Source: Acanthochlamys bracteata | Taxonomy: Eukaryota; Streptophyta; Magnoliopsida; Pandanales; Velloziaceae | NCBI GenBank assembly: GCA_019914995.1 | Contig: CM034133.1 | Location: 5,022,001 to 5,086,000, forward strand | DNA: 64,000 nucleotides | Direction: 5' to 3' | Part shown: positions 46,600 to 59,757 of the stretch, piece after piece | Layout: every line of letters starts with the position of its first letter | Numbering within the stretch: position 1 is the stretch's first letter | Translations under genes and position numbers: made by a program | Notes under the pieces: generated by a model | Database searches by the model: none | The model's input: only the letters and a program-made list of their open reading frames with translations | What the model was told of the DNA's origin: nothing

Positions 46600-48560
46600 C
46601 TATTCCTAAACATCTAAAATATGCATTTTTAGAAGATAATGAAACCCTCCCAATCATCATATTTTCAGATCTTACAGTTAGAGAAGAGGAGAGCCTCATT
46701 AATATCCTAAAAGAGCATAGGAAAGCAATAGGTTGGACAATAGCTGACATAAAAGGTATTAGTCCTGTGATGTGTATGCATAGAATTTTAATGGAGGATG
46801 ATGCCAAACCTACTCGTGAAAGCCAAAGGAGATTAAATCCTAATATGAAAGAGATTGTTAGAGCTGAAATTTTAAAACTTTTTTATATAGGAGTAATCTA
46901 TCCAATCTATGATAGTAGATGGGTTATACCTATGCAAGTAGTACCTAAGAAATCTGGGTTAACAATAGTTAAAAATGAAAAATAATGCATTGATCCCTAC
47001 AAGAACAATTACGGGATGGCGTGTTTGTATTGATTACAGAAAGTTAAATTCTGCAACAAGAAAAGATTATTTTTCTTTACCTTTCATTGATCAAATGCTT
47101 GAACGTTTAGCTGGACACTCATATTATTGTTTTCTTGATGGTTTTTAAGGTTATAATCAAATTCCAATTGCTCCGAAAGACTAAGAGAAGACAACTTTTA
47201 CTTGTCCATTTGGTACTTTTGCTTATAGGATGATGCATTTTGGTTTGTGTAATGCTCCAGCAACATTTCAAAGATGCATGATAGCTATATTTTCTAGTAT
47301 GGTAGAGAGAATCATTGAGGTATTTATATATGACTTTTCAGTTTTTGGATCTTATTTTGATGGATGTCTTGATAATTTGAAATTGGTTTTGTCTAGATGC
47401 GAAGAAACAAACTTGGTTTTGAATTGGAAAAAATGTCATTTTATGATTAAATAAGGAATTGTTTTAAGACATGTGGTTTCTAGTAAAGGAATTGAGGTGG
47501 ATAGAGCAAAAATTGAAATTATAAAAAATCTACCTCCCCCTATTTCAGTAAAAGGCATTAGAATTTTTTTAAGCCATGCTAGTTTTTATAAAAGATTCAT
47601 TAAGAATTTTACTAAAATAACTAGGCCTTTATGTGATTTATTCACTAATGATGCTGTGTTTGATTTTAATAAAAATTATTTGGATGTATTCAACAATTTG
47701 AAACATGTCTTAACTACTACTCTCATAATCACTGCTCCCGACTAAAATTTACCATTTGAATTGATGTGTGATGCTTCAGATATGCTATTGGTGAAGAGAT
47801 TGGTCAACGAATTAATAAACTGTCACATGTTATATATTATGCTAGCAAGATTTTGAATGATGCACAACTTAATTATTCAACAACAGAAAAAAAATTGCTT
47901 GTTGTGATGTTAGCTTTAGAAAAATTTCGTCCAAATATTTTTTATTCTAAAGTTATTGTATTTACTGACCATGCTCCTCTTAAGTATTTGTTGACTAAAA
48001 AAAATGCTAAGCATAGGTTGATTCGATAGATCTTATTGCTACAAGAGTTTGACTTGGAGATTAAATATAAGAAAGGAAGCGATAGTGTGGTAGCAGACCA
48101 TCTTTCTCGTATCGTGATTAAAGATCAAAGAGAAGGAGACGACATGCCTCTAAATGATTCTTTTCTAGATGAACAACTTCTTTCCATTAATTATAAAGAA
48201 CCTTGGTATGCTGATTTTGTGAATTATCTTGCTAGTGGTGTAATGAGAAATAATTTGTCTTTTCAAAAAAAGAAGAGATTTCTTTCTATGATGAAGCATA
48301 TTATTGGGATGATCCCTATTTGTTTAATCACTGTTCAGACCAAATCATTAAAAGATACGTTCCTGAGGATGAACAAGAAAGCATTCTAAAGCATAGTCAT
48401 GAGTTAGCATGTGGAGGTCATTTTTGTGCTAAGAGAACAGCCCATAAAGTCCTTCAATCAGGAAAGCTGAAGTCAAAATGGTATGAACCATATGAGATAG
48501 TCAAAATCTTTCCACATTGAGTTATAGAAATTAAAGATTTCAAATCTAGAGCACAATTTA
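46600..48560 (+). pseudogene. Athila-type reverse transcriptase, RNase H and integrase remnants
   Basis: Reverse transcriptase words: VCIDYRKLN (about 47025), RMMHFGLCNAPATFQRCM (about 47230) and ANLVLNWKKC-like (about 47405). RNase H region about 47755-48060 ends in KKGSDSVVADHLSR. The integrase zinc-binding part has ACGGHFCAKRTAHKVLQSG (about 48410) and a C-terminal phrase FMVNGHRLKPYLE near 48558. Fossil with many breaks. Confidence 0.8.
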
Positions 48561-49897
48561 TGGTCAATGGGCATCGCTTGAAGCCATACTTGGAGGCCAC
48601 CCTTACAATCCAAACGGAACCAACCCTTCAATTGTGCGATCCTATTTGATAAACTCTTCGTCTGGCTGAAGACGTTGAATTTAGCGCTTCTTGGGAGGCA
48701 ACCCAAGGCATTTCTCTCTAGTAGCATTTGAATTTTGTAGGATTTTATTTTCGTTTTGTTTTGATATATTTATTATTTTTGAAGGATTCGAGTAGAAAAA
48801 AAGAATCACTATGATGCAAAGATTTGTTGCTATGATACAGTTAATCAAAGATTCAACCCATTTAAAATCAAGATAGCTTTCCTACACCTCAATTTTTATA
48901 TCCCTTTGCTTTATACATTGTTCATTTTTATCTTTCACCATTGAGGACAATATCGAATTTAAGCTTGGGGGGGAGATAGAAAATTATGCATAAACATTGA
49001 TTGGTAGTCTATCATCCATTTTTCAATAATGAATTTGAACTCTCCTTCTAATATGGCTTTTGAAACTAGAATCCTTATTTACTTTGTTTGTATAATAGTC
49101 TTATTAACTAAGCCTACTTTTTTCTTGATATAATACTGTATATAATTGAGTTGAGAAAATCTTGTCATTCTAAACAATGCAATTGAATACATTTTATAGA
49201 GGATTTTGATTTCATAGTTTATAACGAGTGATGACACCTATAACCATACAATTGGAGGCTTAGAGTTGATCTTAGTTTTTTTTGTGTTGTATTGTTTTGT
49301 TTTCAATTCGTAGGGATAGTTGAAATACAGAGTTATAAGGAGTTTTTGGAAAGCACAAGGGTAAAGAAAGAATATTTATATATAAAAAAAAAGGTCGAGT
49401 ATACATTGTAAAGTGCAATGGTGAAGAAAGAGCAATTAAATAAATAAAAAAGCCGCAAAATTGGGCCAATGCTTGAGTATAACTTGTTCTTCTTGAAGTT
49501 AAATGTGCTCTTGGTTATTTTATATTTTGACGACTCCTTAAGTTTGACTTTATTCATTACAACATTTAAAGTAACTTGGTGAATCTTTAAACATTGTATA
49601 TGCGCAAATAGGGAGATGATTTCTAAAACATATTTGTGGACATTGAATTCTAAACTTCCTTCTAGTATATTGTATATTTTTGAATGCGAGGTTGATTTGA
49701 TTACTATATAGGGCAATTAAGGGAGTTTGTAAGTTGTGTTAATTTGTTTATTATGCTTACATTATTCTTTAAAGATTTTGGTTGATTAAGCTACACGAAG
49801 AAATTGAAAATTATGAAAATAAGTTGTGAAGAATGATATATATAATTTTCTTATCATTTTGCTAGAGAACTAGCAAAAAATTTAATTTGGAGGTATT

Positions 49898-51182
49898 TGA
49901 TAATATGTAATCATACATATTTATTATATATTATTATTATAGTAAATATTCATTTTTATTAATATTTTATTCATAATATGAATTAATTTATTTTATTGTA
50001 TTTTTGTGAAGCATAGGTGAATAAAGATACAAATTGCTGAAGGAATGAAATAAAAGAACTAATCATGGAAGGAAATATCAAACAGCGGTCCTCATTGATG
50101 CATTTGACTAATCAAATCTAAACCAAAGATTTAACATCAAATCTAGCATCAAATATAGCACAAATCTAGTATCAAATTTAATCCGAAAATTCTTAAGATA
50201 TTTTTTTCTAATTTTGTGGGAAGAAGTTCAATTATAAAAATAGATGAACGGAGGGCCAAGAAGGAGCTAACAAGGAGCGAAAGAAGAGCCAACCGAGCCA
50301 ACAGGAAACCTAGAGAGAGCCGAACGGGAGAGAAAACGAAGTCAGATTAGAGATGAAAATTTTTTCAGATTTGTTTTCTTTTCTTTTCCTCATGTTTTAT
50401 TTTTCATACAATATTATTGTGTGTATTAATATGAGTAGCTAAATTCTCTAAACTGGAGTTAGGATGAAACCCTAATAAATTTAATTTACTTCTTGAATAT
50501 TAAGTGATGTACGGATTGTTGATTTTATTTGACTTGTTAATGCTTGTTTGAATATGTTTAGATGTTAAATTTGCATGCGTAATTAGAATTGAGTTTGATA
50601 TCTAAATTATTATATTAATTGTGTTTGCAAAGGATCAATCGGAGTATAATTTATTAATTACAGGATTAATAACTGTAGTTAATATGTACTAGACCAAAGT
50701 GAATATAACTATATGATTTATGATTTCACAAAATCTAATGTATTGTTAGTAATTTCTAAACAATGAGTTAGAATATCACTAGCGATAGGTGAGTTTATAA
50801 TGGACCAAAATTAAAGAGATAATTAGAAATTGTAACTAAGAACTGGATCAAAGTGTTAGGTACAAAGTCTTCACAATCATCATAATCTATTATCATATTT
50901 ATTTAAAGATTAAATTAGAGGAATTAGTGATGGATTCTAAAACTCCAATTGTTTGCATACCTATTTCTCGATCCGTGTGTTATTTTTCGTTATTAGCTCT
51001 CGTACACTTTTGATTGGCTTTCACAAACACAACTTTTGTAAGTTAAAAATTTGAATTAGAGTTAACAAAAATCTATTTGGAACAAGCTCATTATTTGCTA
51101 TACGGTAGACCACAACCATGCACTTGCGGGATAGAATAAGATAGAATCATTGAGTTTTTCTTAGTTGGTTTTATGTACATCA
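49898..51182 (+). repeat. Right LTR of the Athila-type element
   Basis: About 1285 bp, TGATAATATG to TACATCA, followed directly by the target duplication AACAT. A purine-rich TTTGGAGGTATT precedes it. Confidence 0.85.
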
Positions 51183-54100
51183 AACATCAGCATAAGCATT
51201 AACTCTTTTGTACTGTTAAATATCTATTATTAACTCTTTTGACGTTATCCACTATTATTTTGACTGCACTCATGTGGAATACTTTAGGAATGCTTTGAAA
51301 TCTTGCATACAAGCATATACTAAATTGAATATCTAGCATAGTGGTTGTTGATCATATTTTTGTACAATTTTTTGTCAACAGGTTTACCTGTATTATATCT
51401 GTCCAGTTTGTACGAGGTAGACATAGTAGTGTTTATTTTCTTACTGCCTTCCATATAATATTTTTTTTATTAGGTCTTTGACATTTTTTTTTTTATTGAT
51501 GAAAATCCTTTTCTTGAGCCGGCTAATTCGCTATCCAAAAAATTTTCATGAGACTCATCTCAAACTCTTCTACAACAACTCAGAAAACTTTCTGCACAAT
51601 CTCTCATCAGTAGCAATAAAGACTATATCATCAATATTAATCTGTATAATCAACATTTCATTTCATCATGCAGAGTAAACAGAGTTAAGTCAACTTTACT
51701 CCGAGAAAATCCTTTTTCAATTAGGAAAGCACTTTGGCATTCATATCAAGCTTTGGAAGCTTGCATGAGGCCATAAAGTGCCTTGCTTAGCATAAAGACA
51801 TCCTTTGAAAAATCAGAGCTTTCAAAATCAGGGTTGTTCATTGTAAATTTCTCCTTTTAGAAAACCAGAAAAGCACTTTTGCATCCATTTGAAAAAGCAT
51901 GAAGTATTTGTGGCATGTAAATGTAAGCAGTATTCTTATGGTTTCAAGGCGTGCATCGAGGGCTTTGGATTCATCAAATCAAAGCATTTTTACTTGTTGT
52001 ACCCTTTAGCCGCCAACCTAACTTTGTTTCTAATGAAAGTACCTTTTTCATCCATTTTAATTCTAAATACCCGTTTAGTTCCTATGATGAACTTATTGAT
52101 TGGCTTCTTAACTATATGCCACATATTGTCTCACTCAAATTGATTTAATTCTCTTGCATAGCAACAATCCATGAATCATATTCCAAAGCATAAGAAACAC
52201 ACTTTGGTTCAAAGTTTGATACAAATGCAGAACATTCTATGAAATTATTTTAAATTGAGGTCTAGTTTTTATACATTCATTTACATTACTTATGATGTTC
52301 TCCTATAGATGGCGAGATCTATGTTTGAAAGGTATAGGAACTATTTCATCATTTATAGATAGATCAGGTAGCTTAATAGAGACTTGCTCAATTTCTATTT
52401 ACATATCAGCTAGTTATTTGTCAGCTCACTCTTCCTCTAAAGTTCCTTACTATTTTTCTGGTGAATTGTAGAATTCCTCTTATTCTAAACTTGCATCAGA
52501 ATTTGATTCTTTTCTCGGCGTGATGCTGTTCTCATCAAATACCACATAGACAGTTTTATTGAAAACTCTATATGGCTCAGAGTTTGACGAGTATCCAAGA
52601 AAAATACCCTTATCACTCTTAGTATCAAATTTTCGAGATTATCTTACCATTATTAAGTACGAAGTATTTGCATCCAAAGGCTTTAAAGTATACAATATTG
52701 ACTTTTCTTCCTTTCAGATGTTCGTATGAAGTTTTATTAAGGATGGGTCTGATGAATGCACGATTGATTATATGACATGTTATGTTAATGCCTCACCCGA
52801 AAAGCACTTAGGCGAGTTTTGCTTTAGCAACATGGTTCTAGCCATTTTCTCAATTACTCTATTTCTTTTTCAACAATACTATTTGGTGAGGAGTTATAGG
52901 TGCAGGAAATCTGTGTTAAAACATTTGCATCACAAAATTTATCAAAGTAAAAATCTAGAAATTTCTTTGCATGATCACTTCGTATAGCATAGAATTTAAA
53001 AGCAAATTCATTTTGAACCTTTTTGAAAAAACTTGTGATACTTTCAAGGCATTGATTTTATACGAAAGAAAGAAATACCCAACTAAATCATGAATAATTA
53101 TCATTAAGTGCAAGATATTAGTACTTACCCCATAAGCTTACAACCCTTGAGGATCTAAACAAGTCCATATGCAGTAGTTGAAGCGGTTTGCTTGTCGTAA
53201 TTGTCTGTTTGGGCTTAAAAGAGGATCTAATTTACTTACATTTTGTGCAGACATCACAAAAGATTTTTAAACTATACTTTGCTTCAGGCATACCCTTAAC
53301 CAGATTTAGTTTTGAGAGTTTGTATAGAATTTTTATACAATAGTGTCCAAGACTTCTATGTCAGAGCCAACCACTTTCTTGTTGACTTGCAATTAACATA
53401 TTTTATGGTTAGAAAAATCATCAACATATAGAACGTATACATTGACTTCTCTTTTACCATTTAGTACTTCTTGTTCTAATGAGAGTTTGAAAATGGAACA
53501 GTAATGATTGTTGGGGTTCACTTTAAAGCTATTGTCACAAAGTTGACTCATATTTGTAGGTTGAGTAATAACCTTTCAACATGCAGAACATTGTCTATAT
53601 AGAGAGACCAAGGGTTGCCAATTTTAAAAATACTTAGTACCTTGCATTTGCTATAGTCTCCAAGAATGACACTACCACCATATTACATTTGCAGATGAGT
53701 GAAGCATTTTTTATCTCCAGTCGTGTGTCTCGAGCAGCCGTTGTTTAGGTACTGTCTGTTCTACAAATTGCTTACTCCTTTCTACAAGAATATGTTTTAA
53801 TATCTAGGTACGTAATTGCTTTGGGTCCTATAGAGTTAGTACTAATAATAGTTTCTTTCGTAACCTTATCATTTTTACTTAGTATTTTTTTATACCAGCA
53901 AGTGTTTATCCTATGACCCTTTCTTCCATATGAAAGTATTTAATAAAGCACTTGAAAAGTAGGATTCATCAATTGCATACTCACTGTAGAATACATATAT
54001 CAAATTCTGCTAATTTGATGTAGGCATACTTATATTCCTGTAACTTAAATGACTAGTTGAGACGTAGTCACTATTCCTAATTGGTTATGCAACTACTGTC

Positions 54101-54480
54101 TTGGTTAATGTTGGGATTGCTACGAATTCAACACTTTCTTTTCTATACGTACCATGCTGAGCCCGCAACATTACATCCAACCTCTCTTTACCTTTTACAT
54201 ATCTTACTAGTGATGCATGCAAGTCATTGTTCTTAACTGATAGGTCCTAAACATTGGTCTTCAAGGCCTTACTTTCACTCACTAGCTTCAGATTTCATCA
54301 TGTAGTTTGTTTAACTTCCAGATAAGTTCGTTGTAGTCATCTTTCTACTTCCTGATTTGGGATGAGTGGATATGTTAGCCTTCTACTTCCTGATTTAGTG
54401 CTTCATTCAGCTACTGAAGTATCGCAATCTTCTTGGTTCAGGTCTCAATTGAGGAACAGCTAGTGGCAGTGGTGTCACTA
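51183..54480 (-). mobile_element. Ty1/copia element, main part of pol and gag (right piece of the split element)
   Basis: Minus-strand phrases in order from right to left: FVKGKENLD-type gag word (RYVKGKERLDVML, about 54205), CSRHTTGDKKCFTHLQ (protease, about 53735), integrase C-part with GIFLGYSSNSEPYRVFNK (about 52600) and reverse transcriptase N-part HIVKKPINKFIIGTK then VFRIKMDEKGTFIRNKVRLA (about 52120-52010). It was split by the Athila-type insertion at 41505-51182. Fossil, many breaks, older than the Athila-type insertion. Confidence 0.75.
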
Positions 54481-54489
54481 GTCATAACC

Positions 54490-54965
54490 CGTGTTATTTA
54501 ATTTCTATAAATTAGAGGCTAAATGCTTGAAGCACTTGTAGTAGAGGCTCGGTAAGATAAGAGCCTATAAGGTGTTCACTAACTTTGTAATAAGGCTAAC
54601 TATTCAATTAGGAGGACATGAGTGTCTAGTAGGCTGTGGAGGATTGTCTGGTGTAAGCAAATCCATAAGTGCAAGTGTGTTTGGTGAAGTAATGTGCTCT
54701 TAGTAAGTGTAGTTTGTTAAACATATAGTGAAACTTTAGCTTTTGTGATAAAGCATCCGTGGACGTGGGTAAAAAGATTTGTCGAACAACTTAAATCTCC
54801 CAAGTAGATTTGATTATTGTTATAGCTACTATAAAAACTATTATACTAATCTCTCTACAGGATCTATTATACACATAGCCGGCTGTCTAACTGCTATCTT
54901 TATGAACTTCGGTTAATAAAATTTTTATAATATCAATTCAATTTACCCCTCCCCTCTTAAATTGA
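54490..54965 (+). repeat. Copia-type LTR fragment, plus orientation
   Basis: GCATCCGTGGACGTGGG, GAACAACTTAAATC and CAATTTACCCCTCCCCTCTT occur in the order usual near the 3' end of plant copia LTRs. It is opposite in orientation to the copia pol beside it, so it belongs to another insertion. Confidence 0.4.
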
Positions 54966-55229
54966 TTTTGCAAATTTTACTAACATTTAAGAATCCACAC
55001 ATTCTAATAGAAAGTAAGTGCTGTAATAGTACATGATTGTAATAACTTTTCAATCTTGTGATTTTACTATCCATCATATTTAAACAACTTAAAATATTTA
55101 CAGCATATCCACACAGAAGTGTCTTAGACCTTAAAAATTTACAAAATTTCTTTCTGTCATGAGGTGACAATATCCACACCAAAATCGATTTTTTTCACTT
55201 ATTAGTAATCAATTTCTTTATATGCAGCT

Positions 55230-56000
55230 CATGTTGATGAAGAAAGAATCACCTAAGAAAAATTAAGAGATGCTATCCTAACTTATTCTACAAGTGCACA
55301 GTTATCAATTACCGTAAAGCAAAGAACAATTTTGTTCTATAAAGATTGTTACTAACTCTAATTCAAACTAAAGTATAAAAAATTATGTTTTGTGAAAACT
55401 AATAAAAAATGTACGAACCCTAAGAGAGCGAAATAATGTATGGATTGTGAAATATAGTTGAAGATAATTGAAATTTAAGAATTTACCACTACTGTCTTTA
55501 ATTTCATTCTTATATAAATAAAATAATAGACGATGATGATTGTAAAAATTTTGTATCTAACACATTGATACAGATCTTATGCACAATTTTTAATTATGAT
55601 TTTAATTTTGGTCCAGTTTAAAATCACATATGTCTAATTTTATTATAACTCTTTTTATTTCAAATTATTAGAGATGCATTTAGTCCGATAAAATCATAAA
55701 TTATATAATTGTATTCACTATAATTTAATTAGTAATAATTATTGTTAATATTAAATCTAACGCTGATCAGACATATAAACTTAACATCTATACATCTTCC
55801 ATTTAAGAATTAATAATTCAAAATCCAATCATTAATCCATACAATATATAATATTTAAGAATCATATTAAATTAATTTTATCTTAACTCTTCGTTCTGAA
55901 AGTTTAACTATTCATATTAAGATTACAAATAACAAATTTGTATGACAAATAAAATATGAGGAAGAAAAATGAATATTTTAAGCTCAAGTAGACAAGATTT
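55230..56000 (-). repeat. Diverged Athila-type LTR fragment, inverted
   Basis: TGCTATCCTAACTTATTCT, CAAGTGCACAGTTATC and the following 700 bp run parallel to the solo LTR at 43717, but much more diverged. This suggests an older insertion of a related subfamily. The right limit is unclear. Confidence 0.55.
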
Positions 56001-56567
56001 GGATTCTAACAACTGATCGCCACTGGATTCCCCCTGCTGCTCTATATCTATTTCTCTAGTTCGTCCTTTTTTTCTCAGGCCTCTCAGTCTAAAATTTTTA
56101 TTTCTAGTTTAATTATCCCTCTTAGGCTCTCCCTAATTCTACTTATAATCGACTCTCTCTTCCAAAGTTTAAGAGAGAAATCCTTAATTCTCTCCAACTC
56201 TGTAGAATTTCTTTCCAAATAGGGAAGAAGAAAAATAATAATAATAAAAGAATTCCCTCTAATTAAAATTCTTCCGGTGGTTTTATTCATTAGTTTTGAA
56301 TAGTAAGGGATTTGGGAGATTTGAACAAGAGATTTGGAGAAAATTTGAAAGCGGATGAAAAGGAAACCTTGTGGAGAGTAGGGTTCCCGTGATGTTTACC
56401 CACTCAAAGTTTGGTCTTTTGGAAGTTCTAAAACAAATCATCTCGGGAAGGGGGAGTAGCACCCGCGTGATAAAGTTAATCCCTTCTCGTAGCTTATTTC
56501 CTTTTAACGATAATGGGCAGATTATTGTAGGCCCATAATTTCTTTCTTTCTTATATTATATTCTTAG
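56000..56567. other. Unassigned AT-rich sequence
   Basis: It may continue the LTR fragment at 55230-56000, but no matching words were found. No gene seen. Confidence 0.3.
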
Positions 56568-56822
56568 AACGTGTTTGGCACTGCTTATCATAAACAATTT
56601 TTTTTTTTTTATTTTATATTTTTTAATATATATTTTATAATTATTTAGAAAATTTATTTAAAAATTTTGATAGTGTAAAAAAATTTCTACGAAGTGAGAT
56701 ATTTTTATTGCATATTTTAATTATTTTTTTAGAAATAAAAAAAATAAAGCTCGTTTTTAAAAAAAATAAAAATATCTTTTATTTTAGAAAAGCTCTATCT
56801 CATAAGCACTACCAAACGCTCC
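56568..56822. mobile_element. AT-rich MITE-like element, copy 5 (inverted orientation)
   Basis: The left end AACGTGTTTGGCACTGCTTAT and the reversed right end GGAGCGTTTGGTAGTGCTTAT match well, giving the clearest TIR pair of this family in the window. AT-rich core, no coding content. Confidence 0.65.
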
Positions 56823-58374
56823 TTTCCTTTCTATGATTATTTCTTCAACTTCTCTTTACTTACCTTACATGCACAAAACTGACAATTTTAGTTATATGCA
56901 AGAAAACTTACTATTAAAATCGTCTCAATCTAAATACTAGAAAATGACGAAGGACTTCCTCAGATACCTTCTTACTATCGCCATCATTAATCTTATACTT
57001 TGATACATTCTATTTTCGACGTTTTTCCTCGTTTACTTACTCTTTCTTAAAAATACACAATCATTTTCACATTCAACAATAGGTTCCCATCTAAGCTTAA
57101 ATTTTTGAGAGCCTGTTACACTAATAGTAAGACAAAGAAAGTACATGCCCTTTTGGAGAAGCATCAATCAAAAGGACAAACAACCTATTAAAGCTTTTGT
57201 TGCTTCAATAAAAGCACCCTGGCATGCAGTAATTTTACATATAAGAATAATTTTGAGATTGCACATCCCGCACATAATGGCTTCTCGATATCTTCAAGTA
57301 ATTTGTTACTTCTATCAATATCATCGCCGCAATCAGCTCTAACCCTTCACCACTTGGCGGCTAATGAGCCTCACCATCCATACTTGAAGGATCTCTAAAT
57401 TCATAACACCATCCATATGTATATCCTTAAAATTTTAAACATGTCAACATATTCCTCATTCATTAAATCCAACAAGAACTCCATCGCCACGACCACCAAG
57501 ATTTGGATCACCTTGATGAGTGACTTCTCCATGAAGGATTCATATAGTATAAGACTTTATAAAACTATTTATAAGTAAATGCATGCATACTATTATATCA
57601 AGCATGCTTGAGTATCTATCCAAACAGTGCCAATATGTATAATGCATCTCACTCACATCCTTTAAATGATTTTAGCAAATTGTATGAAGGAGCAGACTCC
57701 ATTTATGTACTCCTCTGATAGCTTGTCGGGATTATACGTTTAACTCCAATCCATCCTATTTCGAAATTTTTAAACGTTAACCCTACTAGTTATTATACAC
57801 ATATCAATTAGTTGTATATGTAAGTAATGTATAAAAAGTTATTCAGTCGTTACAAAACAAAATTTTTTTATAAATTACAAAGTCAACTCAAACCAACCTA
57901 ATTATAGTACTAACTCAATCTAACTTTTTTCGTAAGTTAAAGAATTAACTTCACTCAAATATAAATTCATCTAACAACATTCATCACTTGATAACCAACA
58001 TTCATCTAACAACATTTAAATAAAAACTCATCTAGAAAAGTTCATCACTTAATAGCCAACATTCATCTAACAATATTGAAACAAAAATTTTAATCAAACT
58101 TATTTCATATGCTTATCGATTTTCGACGGAGTCAAATGATGGCAGGAGCACCGTGAATCACAGGGAATGGAGGGCAGCGGCTCTTCATCCAATTCCGATG
58201 AGGAGGAGAGGCTCGAAGCACGGAGAATGGAAATTAACAAAGTGACCTCAAATCTGACGAGAAGAGCAGCGGCAAACCGGCAAAGTGGACCACTAACGGA
58301 AGAACTGATCAGGAGCAAATCATAGCTGCGAAAAACTTCGATAGTTGGGTATAGGCGCCCCTCGGGTTAGATTA
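56823..58374. other. Intergenic; short tandem repeat near 57955-58085
   Basis: CATTCATCTAACAACATT and TTCATCACTT(G/A)ATA(A/G)CCAA recur about 68 bp apart. A moderately GC-rich patch at 58110-58320 shows no recognisable protein motif. No gene supported. Confidence 0.4.
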
Positions 58375-58870
58375 AATTGATTCACCGATTGAAAAAATAT
58401 TTAGTAAATATTATGAAATGTATTGACACAACATCAATCGATAATCATTGAAATTATCGACTCATGTAAGAAAGTCGGTAAGTTTTTATAAAATCACTGA
58501 CTACAAGAAATACAATCAGCAAATTTACACAAAAAAGATAATTTTATTAATGTTTGAAAACTTTTCAACTGAAGTTTTGGTAGTCGCTAGAAAAGTTTAC
58601 CGATTGGGTACCATGCGAGGTCGATATACAACTTTATTTACGGATGGCCGCAATGTAGTCAGTAAAATTTTCGAGTGATTTTACTATTAGTTGGTAAGTT
58701 CATTTTTACCAACTATAAAGTTTTTAGTCGGAAGTGTACTCGTTTTACCTACTGATCTTTGTGTCAATCGATATCTCTAACAATTTTGCCGACTAGTTCA
58801 ATTTCAGTTAGTATTGCTTGTATTTACAAACTAAATATTTTCGTCAATAATGATCCAATTTGCAGTAATG
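58375..58870. mobile_element. CACTA-like element end fragment
   Basis: Subterminal words such as AGTCGGTAAG, CACTGACTAC, TTTACCGATTGG and TTTTAGTCGGAAG are scattered, and the block ends TTTGCAGTAATG (58859-58870), which reversed is CATTACTGCAAA, close to a CACTA terminus. No left terminus found; probably truncated. Confidence 0.5.
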
Positions 58871-59757
58871 AAACCAACGGGAATGTGTCCAACTTGTCCT
58901 GGGTATAAGTCCCGAGAACACTCAGGATGCCCTTATAATGCACCTTGGTCTGATAACCAAGGTGTTAGAAAGAGCACTCAGGATGCCTTTGGAAAAGCGT
59001 TCTGGGCTTCAATACTTTTCCTGAATACCATTTGAATGGTGTCAGACACGGGCAAAAAACTCGGTTGTAACTCAGATGACATCTAGGTGCAACTCGAGTA
59101 ACCTCCTTGAGGCATTTAAGATCAATAAGGACTCTAGGTAATTTTAGTTGATTAAAGAAGTTGTATCTTATTAAAGTTCTATTTATGTATAAAGACTACA
59201 CCTACAAGTAAGTAAATGTCTAGAAGAAAGGCACTTTTGGAGTCAATAAAATTAGTTTTAATTAGTTTTTCCTCTCTTGATCTCTTGCTTTTAAGAAATA
59301 TAATTAAGGTGTATCAACCTGATATTAGAGTAAGATTCTGTTGGGAAAAATCGTGCCACCACCACGAGTCCTCTAAAATACCAAGACCATCCACCCATAG
59401 CCACCACTAAAACTTCTTATACACACCAACTTCCCCTAGCCACCCCAAAACAGGAGAAGAGGAAGAAGAACTTACTATACATTATGTGATACGCCATATG
59501 CATCTCATTGTTGCCAGCATCCGACGACCACCACAGCTCTTGTTGGCAAGGAAGACAATAAGATCCAAGGGAACAAGGCCATAACAACAATTTCAAGAAG
59601 ATAACACCTCTAGTCACTACACCCCTAACTAATCTTTGCACAACCACCCACCTTCCATAAATAACAAACAATCACCACTGAGCACCAATAGCTAGAACGA
59701 CCCTGACCTCCAATGGACACAATACCTACTTTGACAGCAGCAACCTAAGCCGAACTA
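58871..59757. other. Unassigned spacer between two CACTA-type ends
   Basis: No gene supported. The part to about 59330 has an LTR-like look (TATGTATAAAGACTACAC; TCTTGATCTCTTGCTTTTAAG) but no partner was found. Confidence 0.3.

Larger units (their letters stand above)
41505..51182 (+). mobile_element. Athila-type Ty3/gypsy retrotransposon inserted in the copia element
   Basis: LTRs lie at 41505-42777 and 49898-51182 (TGATAAT...TACATCA), flanked by the 5-bp duplication AACAT (41500-41504 and 51183-51187). A tRNA-Asp primer site follows the left LTR. Gag, protease, reverse transcriptase, RNase H and integrase remnants are present in gypsy order, then a long 3' noncoding part with a G-run (AGCTTGGGGGGGAG, about 48962). 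Broken in many places. The LTRs look about 90 percent identical by eye, suggesting a few million years. No env-like frame was recognised. A same-family solo LTR is inserted at 43717-44992. Confidence 0.88.

Noticed and set aside
49333-49716. Minus-strand 127-residue frame in the Athila-type 3' region as an env-like gene
   Set aside because: Wrong strand for the element and no signal or membrane pattern typical of Athila env-like proteins.
54943-55182. 79-residue minus-strand frame as a gene
   Set aside because: No recognisable motif; it overlaps the end of an LTR-like fragment.
58100-58318. Ser/Leu-rich minus-strand frame in a GC-richer patch
   Set aside because: Short, no family motif, no splice or promoter context; not enough to call a gene.
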